Part shown: piece by piece, positions 1-8,225 of the stretch
How positions within the stretch are numbered: position 1 is the stretch's first letter
Layout: every line of letters starts with the position of its first letter
Source of the DNA: Pseudomonas sp. CHM02
Lineage (GTDB): Bacteria > Pseudomonadota > Gammaproteobacteria > Pseudomonadales > Pseudomonadaceae
Assembly: GCF_000612585.1 (NCBI RefSeq)
Contig: NZ_JFCA01000015.1
Span: 1-64,000, forward strand
Length of the DNA stretch: 64,000 bases
Direction of reading: 5' to 3'
Translations under genes and position numbers: made by a program
Notes under the pieces: generated by a model
Databases searched by the model: none
Told to the model about the DNA's origin: nothing
The model's input: only the letters and a program-made list of their open reading frames with translations

Positions 1-114
1 GTTCTTCCAGCCAGAATTCGGTTGGCCGTTTTAGGGCCGCTTCGCAGCCCAGCGCGGGGCAAGCCCGCTCACTACAGCAACCCGTTCATAACAACCGGGC
101 TGCTCACCACAGGA
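1..114. repeat. REP-like hairpin half with three 18-nt tandem units
   Basis: The stretch holds the sequence ggccgcttcgcagcccagcg followed by cggggcaagcccgctcac, the same REP-type core seen at 14742-14790. It is followed by three degenerate 18-nt units at 61-78, 79-96 and 97-114, each built on AAGCCCGCTCACYACAGM. This matches the seven-unit array at 14773-14898. No gene is visible in 1-255; this repeat and the palindrome at 149-171 are all I see there. Confidence 0.6.
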
Positions 115-148
115 AAATTGTCGCTACTTGCTGCAAATGACAAGGTTA

Positions 149-171
149 TTTCACAGCTGTGAAAGCTTGTG
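149..171. promoter_or_regulatory. Palindrome plus 16-nt motif shared with the sctD operon upstream region
   Basis: TTTCACAGCTGTGAAA (149-164) is a perfect 16-nt palindrome. It overlaps GCTGTGAAAGCTTGTG (156-171), which occurs identically at 20853-20868, upstream of the second T3SS operon. The site lies 85 nt before the hrpK-like start codon. TGTGAA followed ten bases later by TGTG resembles the one-turn direct repeats bound by OmpR-type winged-helix proteins, and such a regulator is encoded at 21291. Binding is inference. Confidence 0.45.
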
Positions 172-255
172 CGTTGTTGCCAAAAACCGCCTTTTCACCC
201 CGCGCCAACGCCTAGTATCGAGTCCTCGTGCGCCCCCACTCACATGGACTGAAGA

Positions 256-3200
256 ATGATCAACCGACCCGAGAAAGCCGTCTCTCCCCGCGTCAGTGAA
301 ACCCGTGCGCCGGAACGCATTTTTGATGCGGCGCTGAACAAGGCAAAGACCCTGGCCGCCACCGGGGCCGGCGACAAACAGCTCAAGCCGGACGACTACA
401 AGGAAGTCACCGCCCTGCCCGCCAAGCTGGATATCGACAAGCTCAAGGTGGTGTCCGAAGACAAGGACGCCGGGGTCATCTACTTCGAGCAGGACGGCAG
501 TAAATTCAAAATCACCCGCGAAGGCGCCGAGAACGTCCAGGAAGGCTTCGACCTGCTCAAGGGGCTGCATTTCGGCCATGCCGTGGCACCGGTCAACCAA
601 GGTGGGCCGGATGAGGGCACACCGCTCTACGACCTGTTGCACACCCTGGCCGAAACCCAGGGCACACCGGCCGGCAAGGAAATCCGCGAAGCCCTGGGCA
701 ACCCCGATCAACAGCTTTTGCGCGAAGACGACCCGACCGTGCGCCTGGCCAATATCAAGTCGGTGGGCGAAGCCAAGGACGGTGTGGTCAAAGTCACCCT
801 GGAAAACGGCCAGACCCTGGTGATTTCCGAAACACTGACGCCCCAGGCCTTTGCCAGCTACAACAGCGCCGGCGTGACCAAGGAAGCGCTCAACGACGGC
901 AAGGCCAAGGGTTACGAAGCTGTCACCAGCCTGCCCGGCGACCTGGACTTCAGCCAGCTCAAAGTCGTGTCCGAAGACCCCAAGTCCGGGGTGATCCTGT
1001 TCGAGCACCAAGGCAAGAAATACATGATCAGCCAGTCCGAGGCCGCCCTGCCGCAGCCGGGCGCGGACTTGAGCAACCCCAACCCCAATGCCGGCAGCAG
1101 CCTCTACAACTTCCTGCATGCCGTGCACAAAAGCGAAGGCTCCCAGGCCTTCGACTACATCAAGAACGCCCAGTCCCTGCCCGGCCAGGAACTCCTGCGC
1201 AAGGACGAAGCCAGCCTCAAACTGGGCGATATCAGCAAGGTCGATGCGCCCATGGATGGCATCCTGGTGGTCAACCAGGCCGACGGCAAATTGCTGGTGG
1301 TGTCCAAGGACATTACCCCGCAAGCCTTCGCCGCCTACACCACCAAGGGCCAGACCCTGGCCGGTATCGAGAAGGCCAAGGGCGATGGCTACAGCCTGGC
1401 CGGGCCGGACGCCTACCTGGCGTCCACCGAAGACATCATGAGCGTCGGCGGCGTGGGCGATTACGGCCCCGGCCTGATCGCCTTTACCCAGCACAAGCCG
1501 GGCGGTGCCGAGGAAAAAATCGTCGTCAGCGAAGACACCAACCCGCAGATGTTCGAGCAGATCTCGGGCTACCGCACCGACATCGCCCAGCAAACCACCG
1601 ACGTCGACAAGCTGCGCGCCGACAACGGCCTGCCGCCGCTCAAGGACGTGTCCGTCGACAGCCTGGCCACCACCGAAAAGGATGAAAGCGGCAACTCGTT
1701 GTCGGTGCAGGACCTGTCGATGAAAACCCTGGTGGACAGCTATCGCGCCGGGGTCAAGGACGGCAGCATTGGCAAGGACGACCCGCGCGCCAAGTTCCTG
1801 CGCGCGGTGGAAGCCAAGAGCATGGCCGACAACGGCATGTCGATCATCCCCGAGCACGGCTTCGGCAACCAGGGCATCGCCACCACGCCCATCGACGTGA
1901 CCTCGCGGGATGTGCGCGACAACATCTTCGACACCAAGTCCATCGACAAGACCATCGGCGAACTGCTCGGCGACTCGACCATCCAGGCGGATATCAAGGC
2001 CAATCACGACGCAGCCCTGGGCAAGGTCGACGGCGGCCAGGCCAAGGTCGACGAGGTCCGCCAGAAACTGGTCGACAGTACCTCCTCGGAGCATTTCACC
2101 CAGTACATCAAGGCCCTGCAGGACGACGGCAAGACCGAGCTGGCCACCCAGGAAATCCAGACCGCCTACACCGCCCTCGCCGACATCGACCCGGCCAAGG
2201 CTGACAATTTCCTGCAAAACCTGCAGATCGACGGCTACACCGATGCCGTCGAAAAAATGATGGACGACCCGAGCAAGATCAGCGACGACAACACCGCCCT
2301 GGCGACCACCGACAACACCCTGGCGATCCTCTCCATGCTCAAGGGCGGCGCCGATGGCCTGCCACGCCAGGCGCTGGGGGTGTATTCCAAGTTCGTCGAC
2401 CAGTTGCTCAAGGACAAAGGCGCCGCCGCCGACTTCGGCAAGGCGATGATTTCCCTGGGTGACACCTGGCAGAAAAACGGCGTGATCAGCTTCAGCGACA
2501 TCGAACACGCAGTGAGCAAGGAGATCATGCCGAGCCTCAGCGACGAGAACCGCAGTGCCTTCGTGAAGAACCTGACCTTCCTCAAGGACAACGGCGTGCT
2601 GGGGTCTGTGGGCGGCGCCATCGGCATGGGCCGGATCGTCTACCAACTGGCGGGCCAGGGCGGCAAATTGGCGGACACGCCGATGAAGCGCCTGGGGATT
2701 GCCAACGACTTCCTGGGCTTCCTTGGCACCGGCTCACACTTCGCGACCCTGGGCCTCAAGGTCTACGACAAGCTGCGGGGCACCAACGCTTACCAGTTGA
2801 TGGGCTTCGATCGCTCCCTGCCCGACCTGTGGGCCAAGCCCGGCGAGGGTTACCACGCCCTGCCCAAGGACGCCGAGGCGGTGCAGAAGAAGTACTTCGA
2901 GATCGTCGACCAGGCCATGGACGACGGCAAGGACGTGGGCAAAGTGCTCAACAGCGGCGGCTGGAGCGATGAAGGCGCGAAGAAGGTCCAGGAAGGCATC
3001 GAAAAAGGTATCGCCAGCCGTGGTGGCGTAGCCGGCGCGGGCTTTGGCGCCAAGTTCGCCAGCAGCGCGATCAAGGTGATCGGCATGGCCACCGACGTGG
3101 CCGGCGGTGTGATCAGCGTGGTCCAGGCGGCCTTTACCCTGCGTGATGGCGTGCGCGAAAAGGATCCGGTGAAAATCGCCTCCGGCTCGCTGTCCATGGC

Positions 3201-3726
3201 CGGTGGTGTCAGCAGCCTGGTGGCGGCAGGTGGCGGCGTGCTCACCACCCTCGGTGTCACCGGTCGCATCATTCCGTTCCTGGGGCCCGTGGGGTTCCTG
3301 ATCTCCGGGGCGCTGTCGTTCGTCGGCGCAATCCTCAGCACCGTGCAGTCACACAAGCTGCACAAGATCTCGATGCAGAACTGGGACCAGATCCAGGACT
3401 TCAAGCAGGATGGGTTGCTCAAGCCGAACGGTGATGAAGCCTATGTGTGGCTGCAAACCTACCTGTCCGACTGGGGCCAGCGCGATGCGCCGCAGGACCA
3501 GAGCATCTTTGATTTCCGCAAGGAAGAATGGGATGCCCGCTCGAGTATTCGCGGTGGCGATCACCGGCGTGATCACCCGGACTACATTGGCGACGGGAAC
3601 AATCGCAATTCAGAGGACTATAAGTATTCGCTGAAACCGTCGGAATGGACCAATGACAACCACGACATTATCTGGCGGGTCGGCGACGGTTACGGTGGTG
3701 AATACCACGATGTAGACAAGCCCTGA
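256..3726 (+). CDS. HrpK-like type III secreted translocator/effector, 1156 aa
   Basis: This large soluble protein starts at ATG 256. Its N-terminal third is built from duplicated units. Residues about 47-93 and 218-264 both read roughly VTxLPxxLDxxxLKVVSED, and about 125-215 and 283-375 both carry an LYxxLH...LLR.D motif followed by TPQAFAxY. A partial third unit covers about 377-440. The C-terminus (about 923-1032) has glycine/alanine-rich hydrophobic helices able to enter a membrane, then a charged tail. HrpK proteins of plant-associated T3SS have such C-terminal hydrophobic helices and are thought to help translocation. It sits beside the T3SS but on the opposite strand, with the shared 16-nt motif upstream. 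The family call rests on context and layout, so its function is tentative; it could be an effector. Confidence 0.6.
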   Translation: MINRPEKAVSPRVSETRAPERIFDAALNKAKTLAATGAGDKQLKPDDYKEVTALPAKLDIDKLKVVSEDKDAGVIYFEQDGSKFKITREGAENVQEGFDLLKGLHFGHAVAPVNQGGPDEGTPLYDLLHTLAETQGTPAGKEIREALGNPDQQLLREDDPTVRLANIKSVGEAKDGVVKVTLENGQTLVISETLTPQAFASYNSAGVTKEALNDGKAKGYEAVTSLPGDLDFSQLKVVSEDPKSGVILFEHQGKKYMISQSEAALPQPGADLSNPNPNAGSSLYNFLHAVHKSEGSQAFDYIKNAQSLPGQELLRKDEASLKLGDISKVDAPMDGILVVNQADGKLLVVSKDITPQAFAAYTTKGQTLAGIEKAKGDGYSLAGPDAYLASTEDIMSVGGVGDYGPGLIAFTQHKPGGAEEKIVVSEDTNPQMFEQISGYRTDIAQQTTDVDKLRADNGLPPLKDVSVDSLATTEKDESGNSLSVQDLSMKTLVDSYRAGVKDGSIGKDDPRAKFLRAVEAKSMADNGMSIIPEHGFGNQGIATTPIDVTSRDVRDNIFDTKSIDKTIGELLGDSTIQADIKANHDAALGKVDGGQAKVDEVRQKLVDSTSSEHFTQYIKALQDDGKTELATQEIQTAYTALADIDPAKADNFLQNLQIDGYTDAVEKMMDDPSKISDDNTALATTDNTLAILSMLKGGADGLPRQALGVYSKFVDQLLKDKGAAADFGKAMISLGDTWQKNGVISFSDIEHAVSKEIMPSLSDENRSAFVKNLTFLKDNGVLGSVGGAIGMGRIVYQLAGQGGKLADTPMKRLGIANDFLGFLGTGSHFATLGLKVYDKLRGTNAYQLMGFDRSLPDLWAKPGEGYHALPKDAEAVQKKYFEIVDQAMDDGKDVGKVLNSGGWSDEGAKKVQEGIEKGIASRGGVAGAGFGAKFASSAIKVIGMATDVAGGVISVVQAAFTLRDGVREKDPVKIASGSLSMAGGVSSLVAAGGGVLTTLGVTGRIIPFLGPVGFLISGALSFVGAILSTVQSHKLHKISMQNWDQIQDFKQDGLLKPNGDEAYVWLQTYLSDWGQRDAPQDQSIFDFRKEEWDARSSIRGGDHRRDHPDYIGDGNNRNSEDYKYSLKPSEWTNDNHDIIWRVGDGYGGEYHDVDKP

Positions 3727-3759
3727 AACCTGATAGACGGGGCCCGGTTTGGGGAACCA

Positions 3760-4173
3760 TCAGTTCCTGTCAAAACCCAACTGCCGGTACAACGTTTTCA
3801 TATCGTAGTAATCGGTGCTCTTCACGATTTCACCGCCCTCGATCCTGATCACGCAGCAGCCATCGACATTGATGGTCTTGTGCGAGGGGCCATGGCCGAA
3901 CAGCTCGCCCTCATGGGTTCCCGTCATATGCCACTGGATCGTCCCGCCAGGCTCGCCAAGGCTGATCAAATCACTGATGACCTTGAAATCGGGCAAGGCC
4001 TTTCTGATCAGGTCGAAGAAGTTACCCAGCTCGTGCCGTCCTCGCATGATTTGCCCCGCGGCCTTGTCCTCATAGACAGTAGCCTCTGAAAAAATCGCGA
4101 GAAATCGTGCCTTGTCGGGGGTAGACCAGCTGTCGGCCCACTCCTGGATCAATTCACGGTGTTGATCTGTCAT
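3760..4173 (-). CDS. SnoaL-like / NTF2-fold protein
   Basis: A 137-aa protein with the alpha+beta cone pattern of the SnoaL/NTF2 superfamily: an N-terminal helix with WADSWS, then GRHELGNFFDLIRKALPDF, a strand-rich half with IQWHMTGTHEGELFG, and VIRIEGGEIVKSTDYYD near the end. Proteins of this kind are small cyclases, isomerases or unassigned binding proteins, so no substrate can be given. ATG 4173 is chosen because CGAGGAGT precedes it at good spacing; an upstream in-frame start at 4212 has no ribosome site. It follows sctU by 150 nt on the same strand and is convergent with the hrpK-like gene. A T3SS role is not implied by its sequence. Confidence 0.75.
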   Translation of the reverse strand: MTDQHRELIQEWADSWSTPDKARFLAIFSEATVYEDKAAGQIMRGRHELGNFFDLIRKALPDFKVISDLISLGEPGGTIQWHMTGTHEGELFGHGPSHKTINVDGCCVIRIEGGEIVKSTDYYDMKTLYRQLGFDRN

Positions 4174-4323
4174 GTCGAAACTCCTCGGAAAATTGGATAA
4201 GTGCAGCGACACCCGTCGGGTTGCCGCTTGCGTCCATCGCCCGTGACAGATACACCTTCAGCTCCTGCTGAGCAGATACTCCCTCCGTACCAACGCGCTA
4301 TACAAGCGTAGTACGCACGCCGC

Positions 4324-5370
4324 CTAAATCAATCGTGCCGCCACCAACCAATCCGCCACGGCCTGGAACGAGGCGTCCGGCACCGGGTCTCCGGGCACGG
4401 TTTTCCTGGCGATGTCGGCCGCCAGAGCCTTGTCCGGTGCATGCGGAATGCCCAGGTCATACGCCTCCTGCAACATCAACAGTGCTTCCTCCGGCGATGC
4501 CCGGCAGACGATCACCGGCACCGGTGTTTCCCCGCGCACATAGCGCACGCCAATTACCCAGCCATCGGTGGTGCCGATCATCATCGAGGCGCGGTTCAAG
4601 CCCAGTTTGGTGGCCAGCGCCTGCATTTCGTTGCGCTGGCGCCGGCGCTCGCTCTTGATCAGCGGGTCGCCGTCGATGTCCTTGCGTTCGCGCTTGGTTT
4701 CGCTGCGGGTCATCTTCATGTCGCGACCGAACAGCCAGCGCTGCATCATCACGTCCACCGCGCCCACCACAATGAACGCGCAGAGCACGGTGAACACCAG
4801 CGGCTTGAGCACCAGGAAGAACGTCGATTCCATGCACTCGGCGCCGCAACGCGACGATTCCATCAATGCCTGCAGCGCATGCTTGCCCACCACGTAGAAC
4901 GCGATCGCCAGCACATGCACCTTGATCAGTCCCTTGATGAACTCCACCAGGTTGCGCAGGGCGAAGATCTTCTTCATGCCCTCTGCCGGGTTGATGCGCT
5001 TGAACTCGGGTTTGATCGGGTCCACCGAGAACACAAAGCCGCGCATGGTGATGATATTGGTCAGGATCACCACGCCTGTAGTCACCGCCATCACCGGCAG
5101 GGTGATGCCGATCACCAGCTGTTCGGCGTGGTCGAGCACCCTGGGCCACACCGTCGCGAAGGGTTCGATATAGATCTGCGCAGTGAGGTCGATCAGCGCC
5201 GTGACCTGGGCCTTGGCCCGCGGCGCGAGGATCGAGATGCACAGCGTACAGAACAGGATGACCATGCCCGACACCAGGTCCTGGCTCTTGGCAACCTGGC
5301 CTTTCTTGCGCGCGTCCTGGAGTTTCTTGTCCGTGGCCGGCTGGGATTTCTCTTCGCTGGTATCGGCCAT
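4324..5370 (-). CDS. sctU: T3SS export apparatus switch protein SctU (lacks NPTH)
   Basis: SctU/FlhB-family inner-membrane protein of 348 aa, the last gene of the first operon. It has the family N-terminus (EEKSQPATDKKLQDARKKGQ), about four hydrophobic segments up to residue 210, then a basic linker (SERRRQRNE) and a cytoplasmic domain ending VRGETPVPVIV. In YscU-type proteins the autocleavage motif NPTH occurs in VANPTHIAIGILYKRGETPLP. Here the gap-free equivalent is IGTTDGWVIGVRYVRGETPVP, so residues 267-270 are TTDG and the Asn and Pro needed for self-cleavage are absent. The rest of the domain is intact and the frame is open. It starts 3 nt after sctT. The substrate-switching mechanism must differ, or the protein is impaired. 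Confidence 0.95.
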   Translation of the reverse strand: MADTSEEKSQPATDKKLQDARKKGQVAKSQDLVSGMVILFCTLCISILAPRAKAQVTALIDLTAQIYIEPFATVWPRVLDHAEQLVIGITLPVMAVTTGVVILTNIITMRGFVFSVDPIKPEFKRINPAEGMKKIFALRNLVEFIKGLIKVHVLAIAFYVVGKHALQALMESSRCGAECMESTFFLVLKPLVFTVLCAFIVVGAVDVMMQRWLFGRDMKMTRSETKRERKDIDGDPLIKSERRRQRNEMQALATKLGLNRASMMIGTTDGWVIGVRYVRGETPVPVIVCRASPEEALLMLQEAYDLGIPHAPDKALAADIARKTVPGDPVPDASFQAVADWLVAARLI

Positions 5371-5373
5371 GGG

Positions 5374-6186
5374 CTACTCCATGCCTGCCAGGGTCTTGAG
5401 CAGTTCGACGGTGCCGCGAAACTCCGCCAGTTGGTCGAGCATCAACGGGATCAGGAAGCCGATGTAGATCACCATCAGGATCGTGAAAAACAGGTTCTTC
5501 ACCGGCAACGACAGGTCGAAGATGTGCAGGTTCGGCGCCATGCGCGAGAGGTAGGCGAGCATCAGGTCGGTGACCAGCAACGCGATCAGCAACGGCGACA
5601 CCATCAGCACGCCGACGCGCATGATCTGGTCGAGGATCGACAACACCGCCAGCAACGCCGAGCTGGCGAAGACCGGCGTAAACGAGGTCACCGGCCAGAG
5701 CTGGTAGCTGTGGTAATAACCGTCGACCATCAGGATGAACCCGCCGGACATGAAGAACAGCGTGATCAGCATCACCGTGAGCAAGGTCGCCATTACGCTG
5801 GACTCCCCGGACGACAACGGGTCCACCAGTTGCGCCATGGTCGAGCCGCGTTGCAGGTCGATCAACTCCCCCGCCACCTCGGCCGCCCAGAACGGAATAC
5901 CGAACAACAGGCCGATGAGGATGCCGATCAGGAATTCCTTGATCAGCAACCCGGCGATAAACACGCTGCCATGCTCCGGCATCGACGTCAGCGCTTCGAA
6001 CACCGGGAAGAACATCGGGATGGAAATCGCCACGGCCACGCAGCCGCGAATCATCCCGGTGAGGCCCAGGCGGTTGAACGCCGGGGTGATCACCACCACG
6101 CCCATGGCGCGGCAGGCGGCGAGCGAGGCGGAGCTGATCACCGGGTAGGCGACTTCCAGGAACTGCGCGGTCAGGCTGGCATCCAT
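5374..6186 (-). CDS. sctT: T3SS export apparatus protein SctT
   Basis: A 270-aa polytopic membrane protein of the SctT/FliR family, part of the SctRST export gate in the inner membrane. It shows the family pattern: an N-terminal RxMGVVVITPAFNR stretch, several hydrophobic helices (about 15-35, 45-65, 75-100, 130-150, 180-205, 215-240) and the mid-protein signature ELIDLQRGSTMAQLVDP (about residues 107-123). Length is normal. It starts 6 nt after the sctS stop and ends 3 nt before sctU, consistent with co-translation. No odd residues were noticed. Confidence 0.96.
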   Translation of the reverse strand: MDASLTAQFLEVAYPVISSASLAACRAMGVVVITPAFNRLGLTGMIRGCVAVAISIPMFFPVFEALTSMPEHGSVFIAGLLIKEFLIGILIGLLFGIPFWAAEVAGELIDLQRGSTMAQLVDPLSSGESSVMATLLTVMLITLFFMSGGFILMVDGYYHSYQLWPVTSFTPVFASSALLAVLSILDQIMRVGVLMVSPLLIALLVTDLMLAYLSRMAPNLHIFDLSLPVKNLFFTILMVIYIGFLIPLMLDQLAEFRGTVELLKTLAGME

Positions 6187-6192
6187 GGGTGG

Positions 6193-6462
6193 TCAGCGCG
6201 TCCACATCGGGAAGTTATCCAGCACTTGGCCGCCGAGTTCCGCCACTTGCCCGGCGAGTACCGGCCCCAGGAACACGATGGTCAGCAACACCGCCACCAG
6301 CTTCACCACCTGGGGCAGGGTCTGGTCCTGGATCTGCGTCAGCGCCTGGAACAGCCCCACGCTCAACCCCACGATAATCGCCACCCCCAGCGCCGGCGCG
6401 GAGAGCATCAACACCGTCATCAGTGCCTGTTTCATCAACGATAAAAACACATCCTGGCCCAT
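6193..6462 (-). CDS. sctS: T3SS export apparatus protein SctS
   Basis: An 89-aa protein of the SctS/FliQ family with two hydrophobic helices (about residues 15-40 and 50-75) around a loop containing TQIQDQTLPQVVKL, the conserved FliQ signature. It joins SctR and SctT in the export gate. ATG 6462 is chosen over the GTG three bases upstream because GAGG stands seven bases before it. It is separated from sctR by a 111-nt gap filled by a REP pair, whereas sctT follows after 6 nt. Confidence 0.95.
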   Translation of the reverse strand: MGQDVFLSLMKQALMTVLMLSAPALGVAIIVGLSVGLFQALTQIQDQTLPQVVKLVAVLLTIVFLGPVLAGQVAELGGQVLDNFPMWTR

Positions 6463-6485
6463 CACCCACCCTCTCTCTGCCCCCC

Positions 6486-6571
6486 TGCAGGAGCCGGCTT
6501 GCCGGCGATGGCGGCCTTGAGTATTGCAGTGTTCTCAAGGGCCTCATCGCCGGCAAGCCGGCGCCTACAAG
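6486..6571. repeat. REP pair between sctR and sctS
   Basis: Inverted REP-type sequences GCAGGAGCCGGCTTGCCGGC and GCCGGCAAGCCGGCGCCTAC flank a 30-nt spacer, able to form one long hairpin. The pair ends 3 nt from the sctR stop codon and interrupts an otherwise overlapping gene string, so it may trim or attenuate the transcript. Confidence 0.8.
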
Positions 6572-6573
6572 GG

Positions 6574-7227
6574 TCAGCCGTAACTCAGAATCAAACCGTG
6601 CATCAGGCGCGACCAGCCGCTCAGGGACACGAATAAAAAGATCTTCAGCGGTATGGATATCAGGTTCGGCGAGACCATCGACATGCCCATGGCCATCAGC
6701 ACGTTGGACACCAGCAGGTCCACCACCAGGAACGGGATATAGAGCAAAAAGCCGATCTCGAACGCACGGGTCAGCTCCGAGCTGACAAACGCCGGAATCA
6801 GCACCACCAGGTCATCGTCACGCAGATCGGCACGCGCCTCCGGCGACCAGATGGTCTCGGTGGCCTGCACGAAAAAGCCGCGCTCGGATTCATTCGCGAA
6901 CCGCGAGAGATGGGCCTGCAACGGCGGACGCAAGGCATCACCCAGGTCCTTGAGTTGCTCCACATGCTCGATGTTGAGGTCGCGGCCCTCCACCTGCCGG
7001 TACATGTCGCCAATCAGCGGCGTGGTCACGTACACCGAGAGGATCAGCGCAATGCCGTACAGCACCAGGTTAGGTGGGGTCTGTTGCACGCCGAGGGCGT
7101 TGCGGATCAGGAACAGCACCACCGAGATCTTCATGAAACCGGTAAGCGTCACCACCGCCAACGGGATCAGCCCGATCGTGGCAACGACCAGGATGATCTC
7201 GATCAGGTTCGGCTGATAACCGGTCAT
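6574..7227 (-). CDS. sctR: T3SS export apparatus protein SctR
   Basis: A 217-aa member of the SctR/FliP family, the core of the export gate. The N-terminal helix and signature TLTGFMKISVVLFLIRNALG (about residues 27-46) are followed by QQTPPNLVLYGIALILSVYV. A polar periplasmic middle region precedes two C-terminal helices with PFLVVDLLVSNVLMAMGMSM. No long FliP-like signal peptide is present, as usual for T3SS members. The start ATG overlaps the sctQ stop (ATGA). Length and motifs are normal. Confidence 0.97.
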   Translation of the reverse strand: MTGYQPNLIEIILVVATIGLIPLAVVTLTGFMKISVVLFLIRNALGVQQTPPNLVLYGIALILSVYVTTPLIGDMYRQVEGRDLNIEHVEQLKDLGDALRPPLQAHLSRFANESERGFFVQATETIWSPEARADLRDDDLVVLIPAFVSSELTRAFEIGFLLYIPFLVVDLLVSNVLMAMGMSMVSPNLISIPLKIFLFVSLSGWSRLMHGLILSYG

Positions 7228-7469
7228 GGGGTGGCGAAACTCAGCAGGCGCACGCCCAGGCCGTCACCGATTTTCACCAGTTGGCCCTGGCCGACGCGGC
7301 GGCCGTTGACCAGCAGGTCGACGCTGTCCACGCCCGGCGTGTTGAGCTGCAACAGGCTGCCTGCGCCCAGCTCGCGCAATTGCGCCAGGGTCAGTTCCAG
7401 GCTGCCCACCTGGCATACCAGTTTCAACGGCAAGTCATCCAGCGCCGTGGCGGCATCAACATCGGTCAT
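7224..7469 (-). CDS. Probable internal translation product SctQ-C (81 aa)
   Basis: Inside sctQ, the in-frame ATG at 7469 is preceded by CCGGAGAACACC, a good ribosome site (GGAGA, five bases before ATG). Starting there gives an 81-aa protein (MTDVDAATALDDLPLKL...) consisting of just the C-terminal SPOA domain. Internally initiated SctQ-C is established for YscQ and SpaO and is needed for the sorting platform. Its existence here is inferred from the ribosome site and the domain boundary. Confidence 0.6.
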   Translation of the reverse strand: MTDVDAATALDDLPLKLVCQVGSLELTLAQLRELGAGSLLQLNTPGVDSVDLLVNGRRVGQGQLVKIGDGLGVRLLSFATP

Positions 7470-8225
7470 GGTGTTCTCCGGTTCCAGAAAGGGGGCTTTC
7501 AAGGCTTCCTGCAGGCGCAGGACTTCGCCCTGGTATTGGCAGCGGGCTTGCATCCGGCCGTCGAGGTCGAGCAGCAGGCCGGGGCCTTGTTCCAGCATCA
7601 GCACATCGCCGGGACGCAAGCTGTGCAGTTCGCCGAGGCTCAGCCACTGCCGCCCCGCCACCACCGTCAGGGTCTGGTGCAGGGCTGGCAACGGGTCAGG
7701 TTCGACCCGGCCGTATTGCGCCAGCAACTGCGCCACCCACACGGCGGCGCTTTCGCTCAGATCGAGTTGGGCGCTCACCGCAGGCTGGTTGCCGAAGGTC
7801 AGCTCCAGCGCCATCTGCACGGCAAATACGTTCTCGCCCTCGCTGGTTTCGAGCAGTTGCACCGGATGACCGAGCAACGGCTCCAGGGTCTCGATCAGGT
7901 CGAGCACCGCCAGTTCCAGCAATAAGGAACGCGGCAACGCGGGCAGGTGCTGCACATCGAACGGCAACCCCAGCGGCAACAACAGTTGCTCCAGCGCAGC
8001 CGCTGACAAACGCAGGCGTACCGGGGCGCGGCCGAGCACCAGCAGCACGTCACGCGGTGCAGCCAGGGCTTGGGGCTCAGCGGCCCAGCTCACACGCAGT
8101 TCCTGCCCGGCGCAACGGCCTTGCCAGGGGCGGCGGCGGCGGTGCAACTGGTTATGCAGGGCCAGCAACGCCGGGTCGTAGTGGGTCAGCCACGGCGACA
8201 GTGGGTCGGCAAGGGCTGCGATCAT
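7224..8225 (-). CDS. sctQ: T3SS cytoplasmic ring (sorting platform) protein SctQ
   Basis: A 333-aa protein whose C-terminal 80 residues form a SPOA (FliN/SpaO) domain: LPLKLVCQVGSLELTLAQLRE, SLLQLNTPGVDSVDLLVNGRRVGQGQLVKIGDGLGVRL. A first, weaker SPOA-like region (VAGRQWLSLGELHSLRPGDVLML) lies about residues 190-215. The divergent leucine-rich N-terminus is usual for the family. SctQ forms the cytoplasmic pods with SctK and SctL. The start overlaps the sctO stop and the stop overlaps sctR. An internal start for a separate C-terminal product is described at 7224-7469. Confidence 0.92.
   Translation of the reverse strand: MIAALADPLSPWLTHYDPALLALHNQLHRRRRPWQGRCAGQELRVSWAAEPQALAAPRDVLLVLGRAPVRLRLSAAALEQLLLPLGLPFDVQHLPALPRSLLLELAVLDLIETLEPLLGHPVQLLETSEGENVFAVQMALELTFGNQPAVSAQLDLSESAAVWVAQLLAQYGRVEPDPLPALHQTLTVVAGRQWLSLGELHSLRPGDVLMLEQGPGLLLDLDGRMQARCQYQGEVLRLQEALKAPFLEPENTMTDVDAATALDDLPLKLVCQVGSLELTLAQLRELGAGSLLQLNTPGVDSVDLLVNGRRVGQGQLVKIGDGLGVRLLSFATP

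Noticed and set aside
156..171. Rhizobial tts box
   Set aside because: The motif shares only an AGCTT/AAGCT core with the tts box as I remember it, and no TtsI-like response regulator is present; called only as a shared motif.
1..255. HrpL-type hrp box upstream of the hrpK-like gene
   Set aside because: No GGAACC followed at about 16 nt by CCAC was found; the cluster also lacks hrpL.
151..2646. 831-aa open frame antisense to the hrpK-like gene
   Set aside because: Low-complexity GVVH-type composition typical of the reverse strand of GC-rich genes, no ribosome site, and the plus-strand gene shows clear protein structure and internal repeats.
4441..6444. 667-aa plus-strand open frame over sctU/sctT
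   Set aside because: His/Gln/Arg-rich shadow of the sct genes; no family features.
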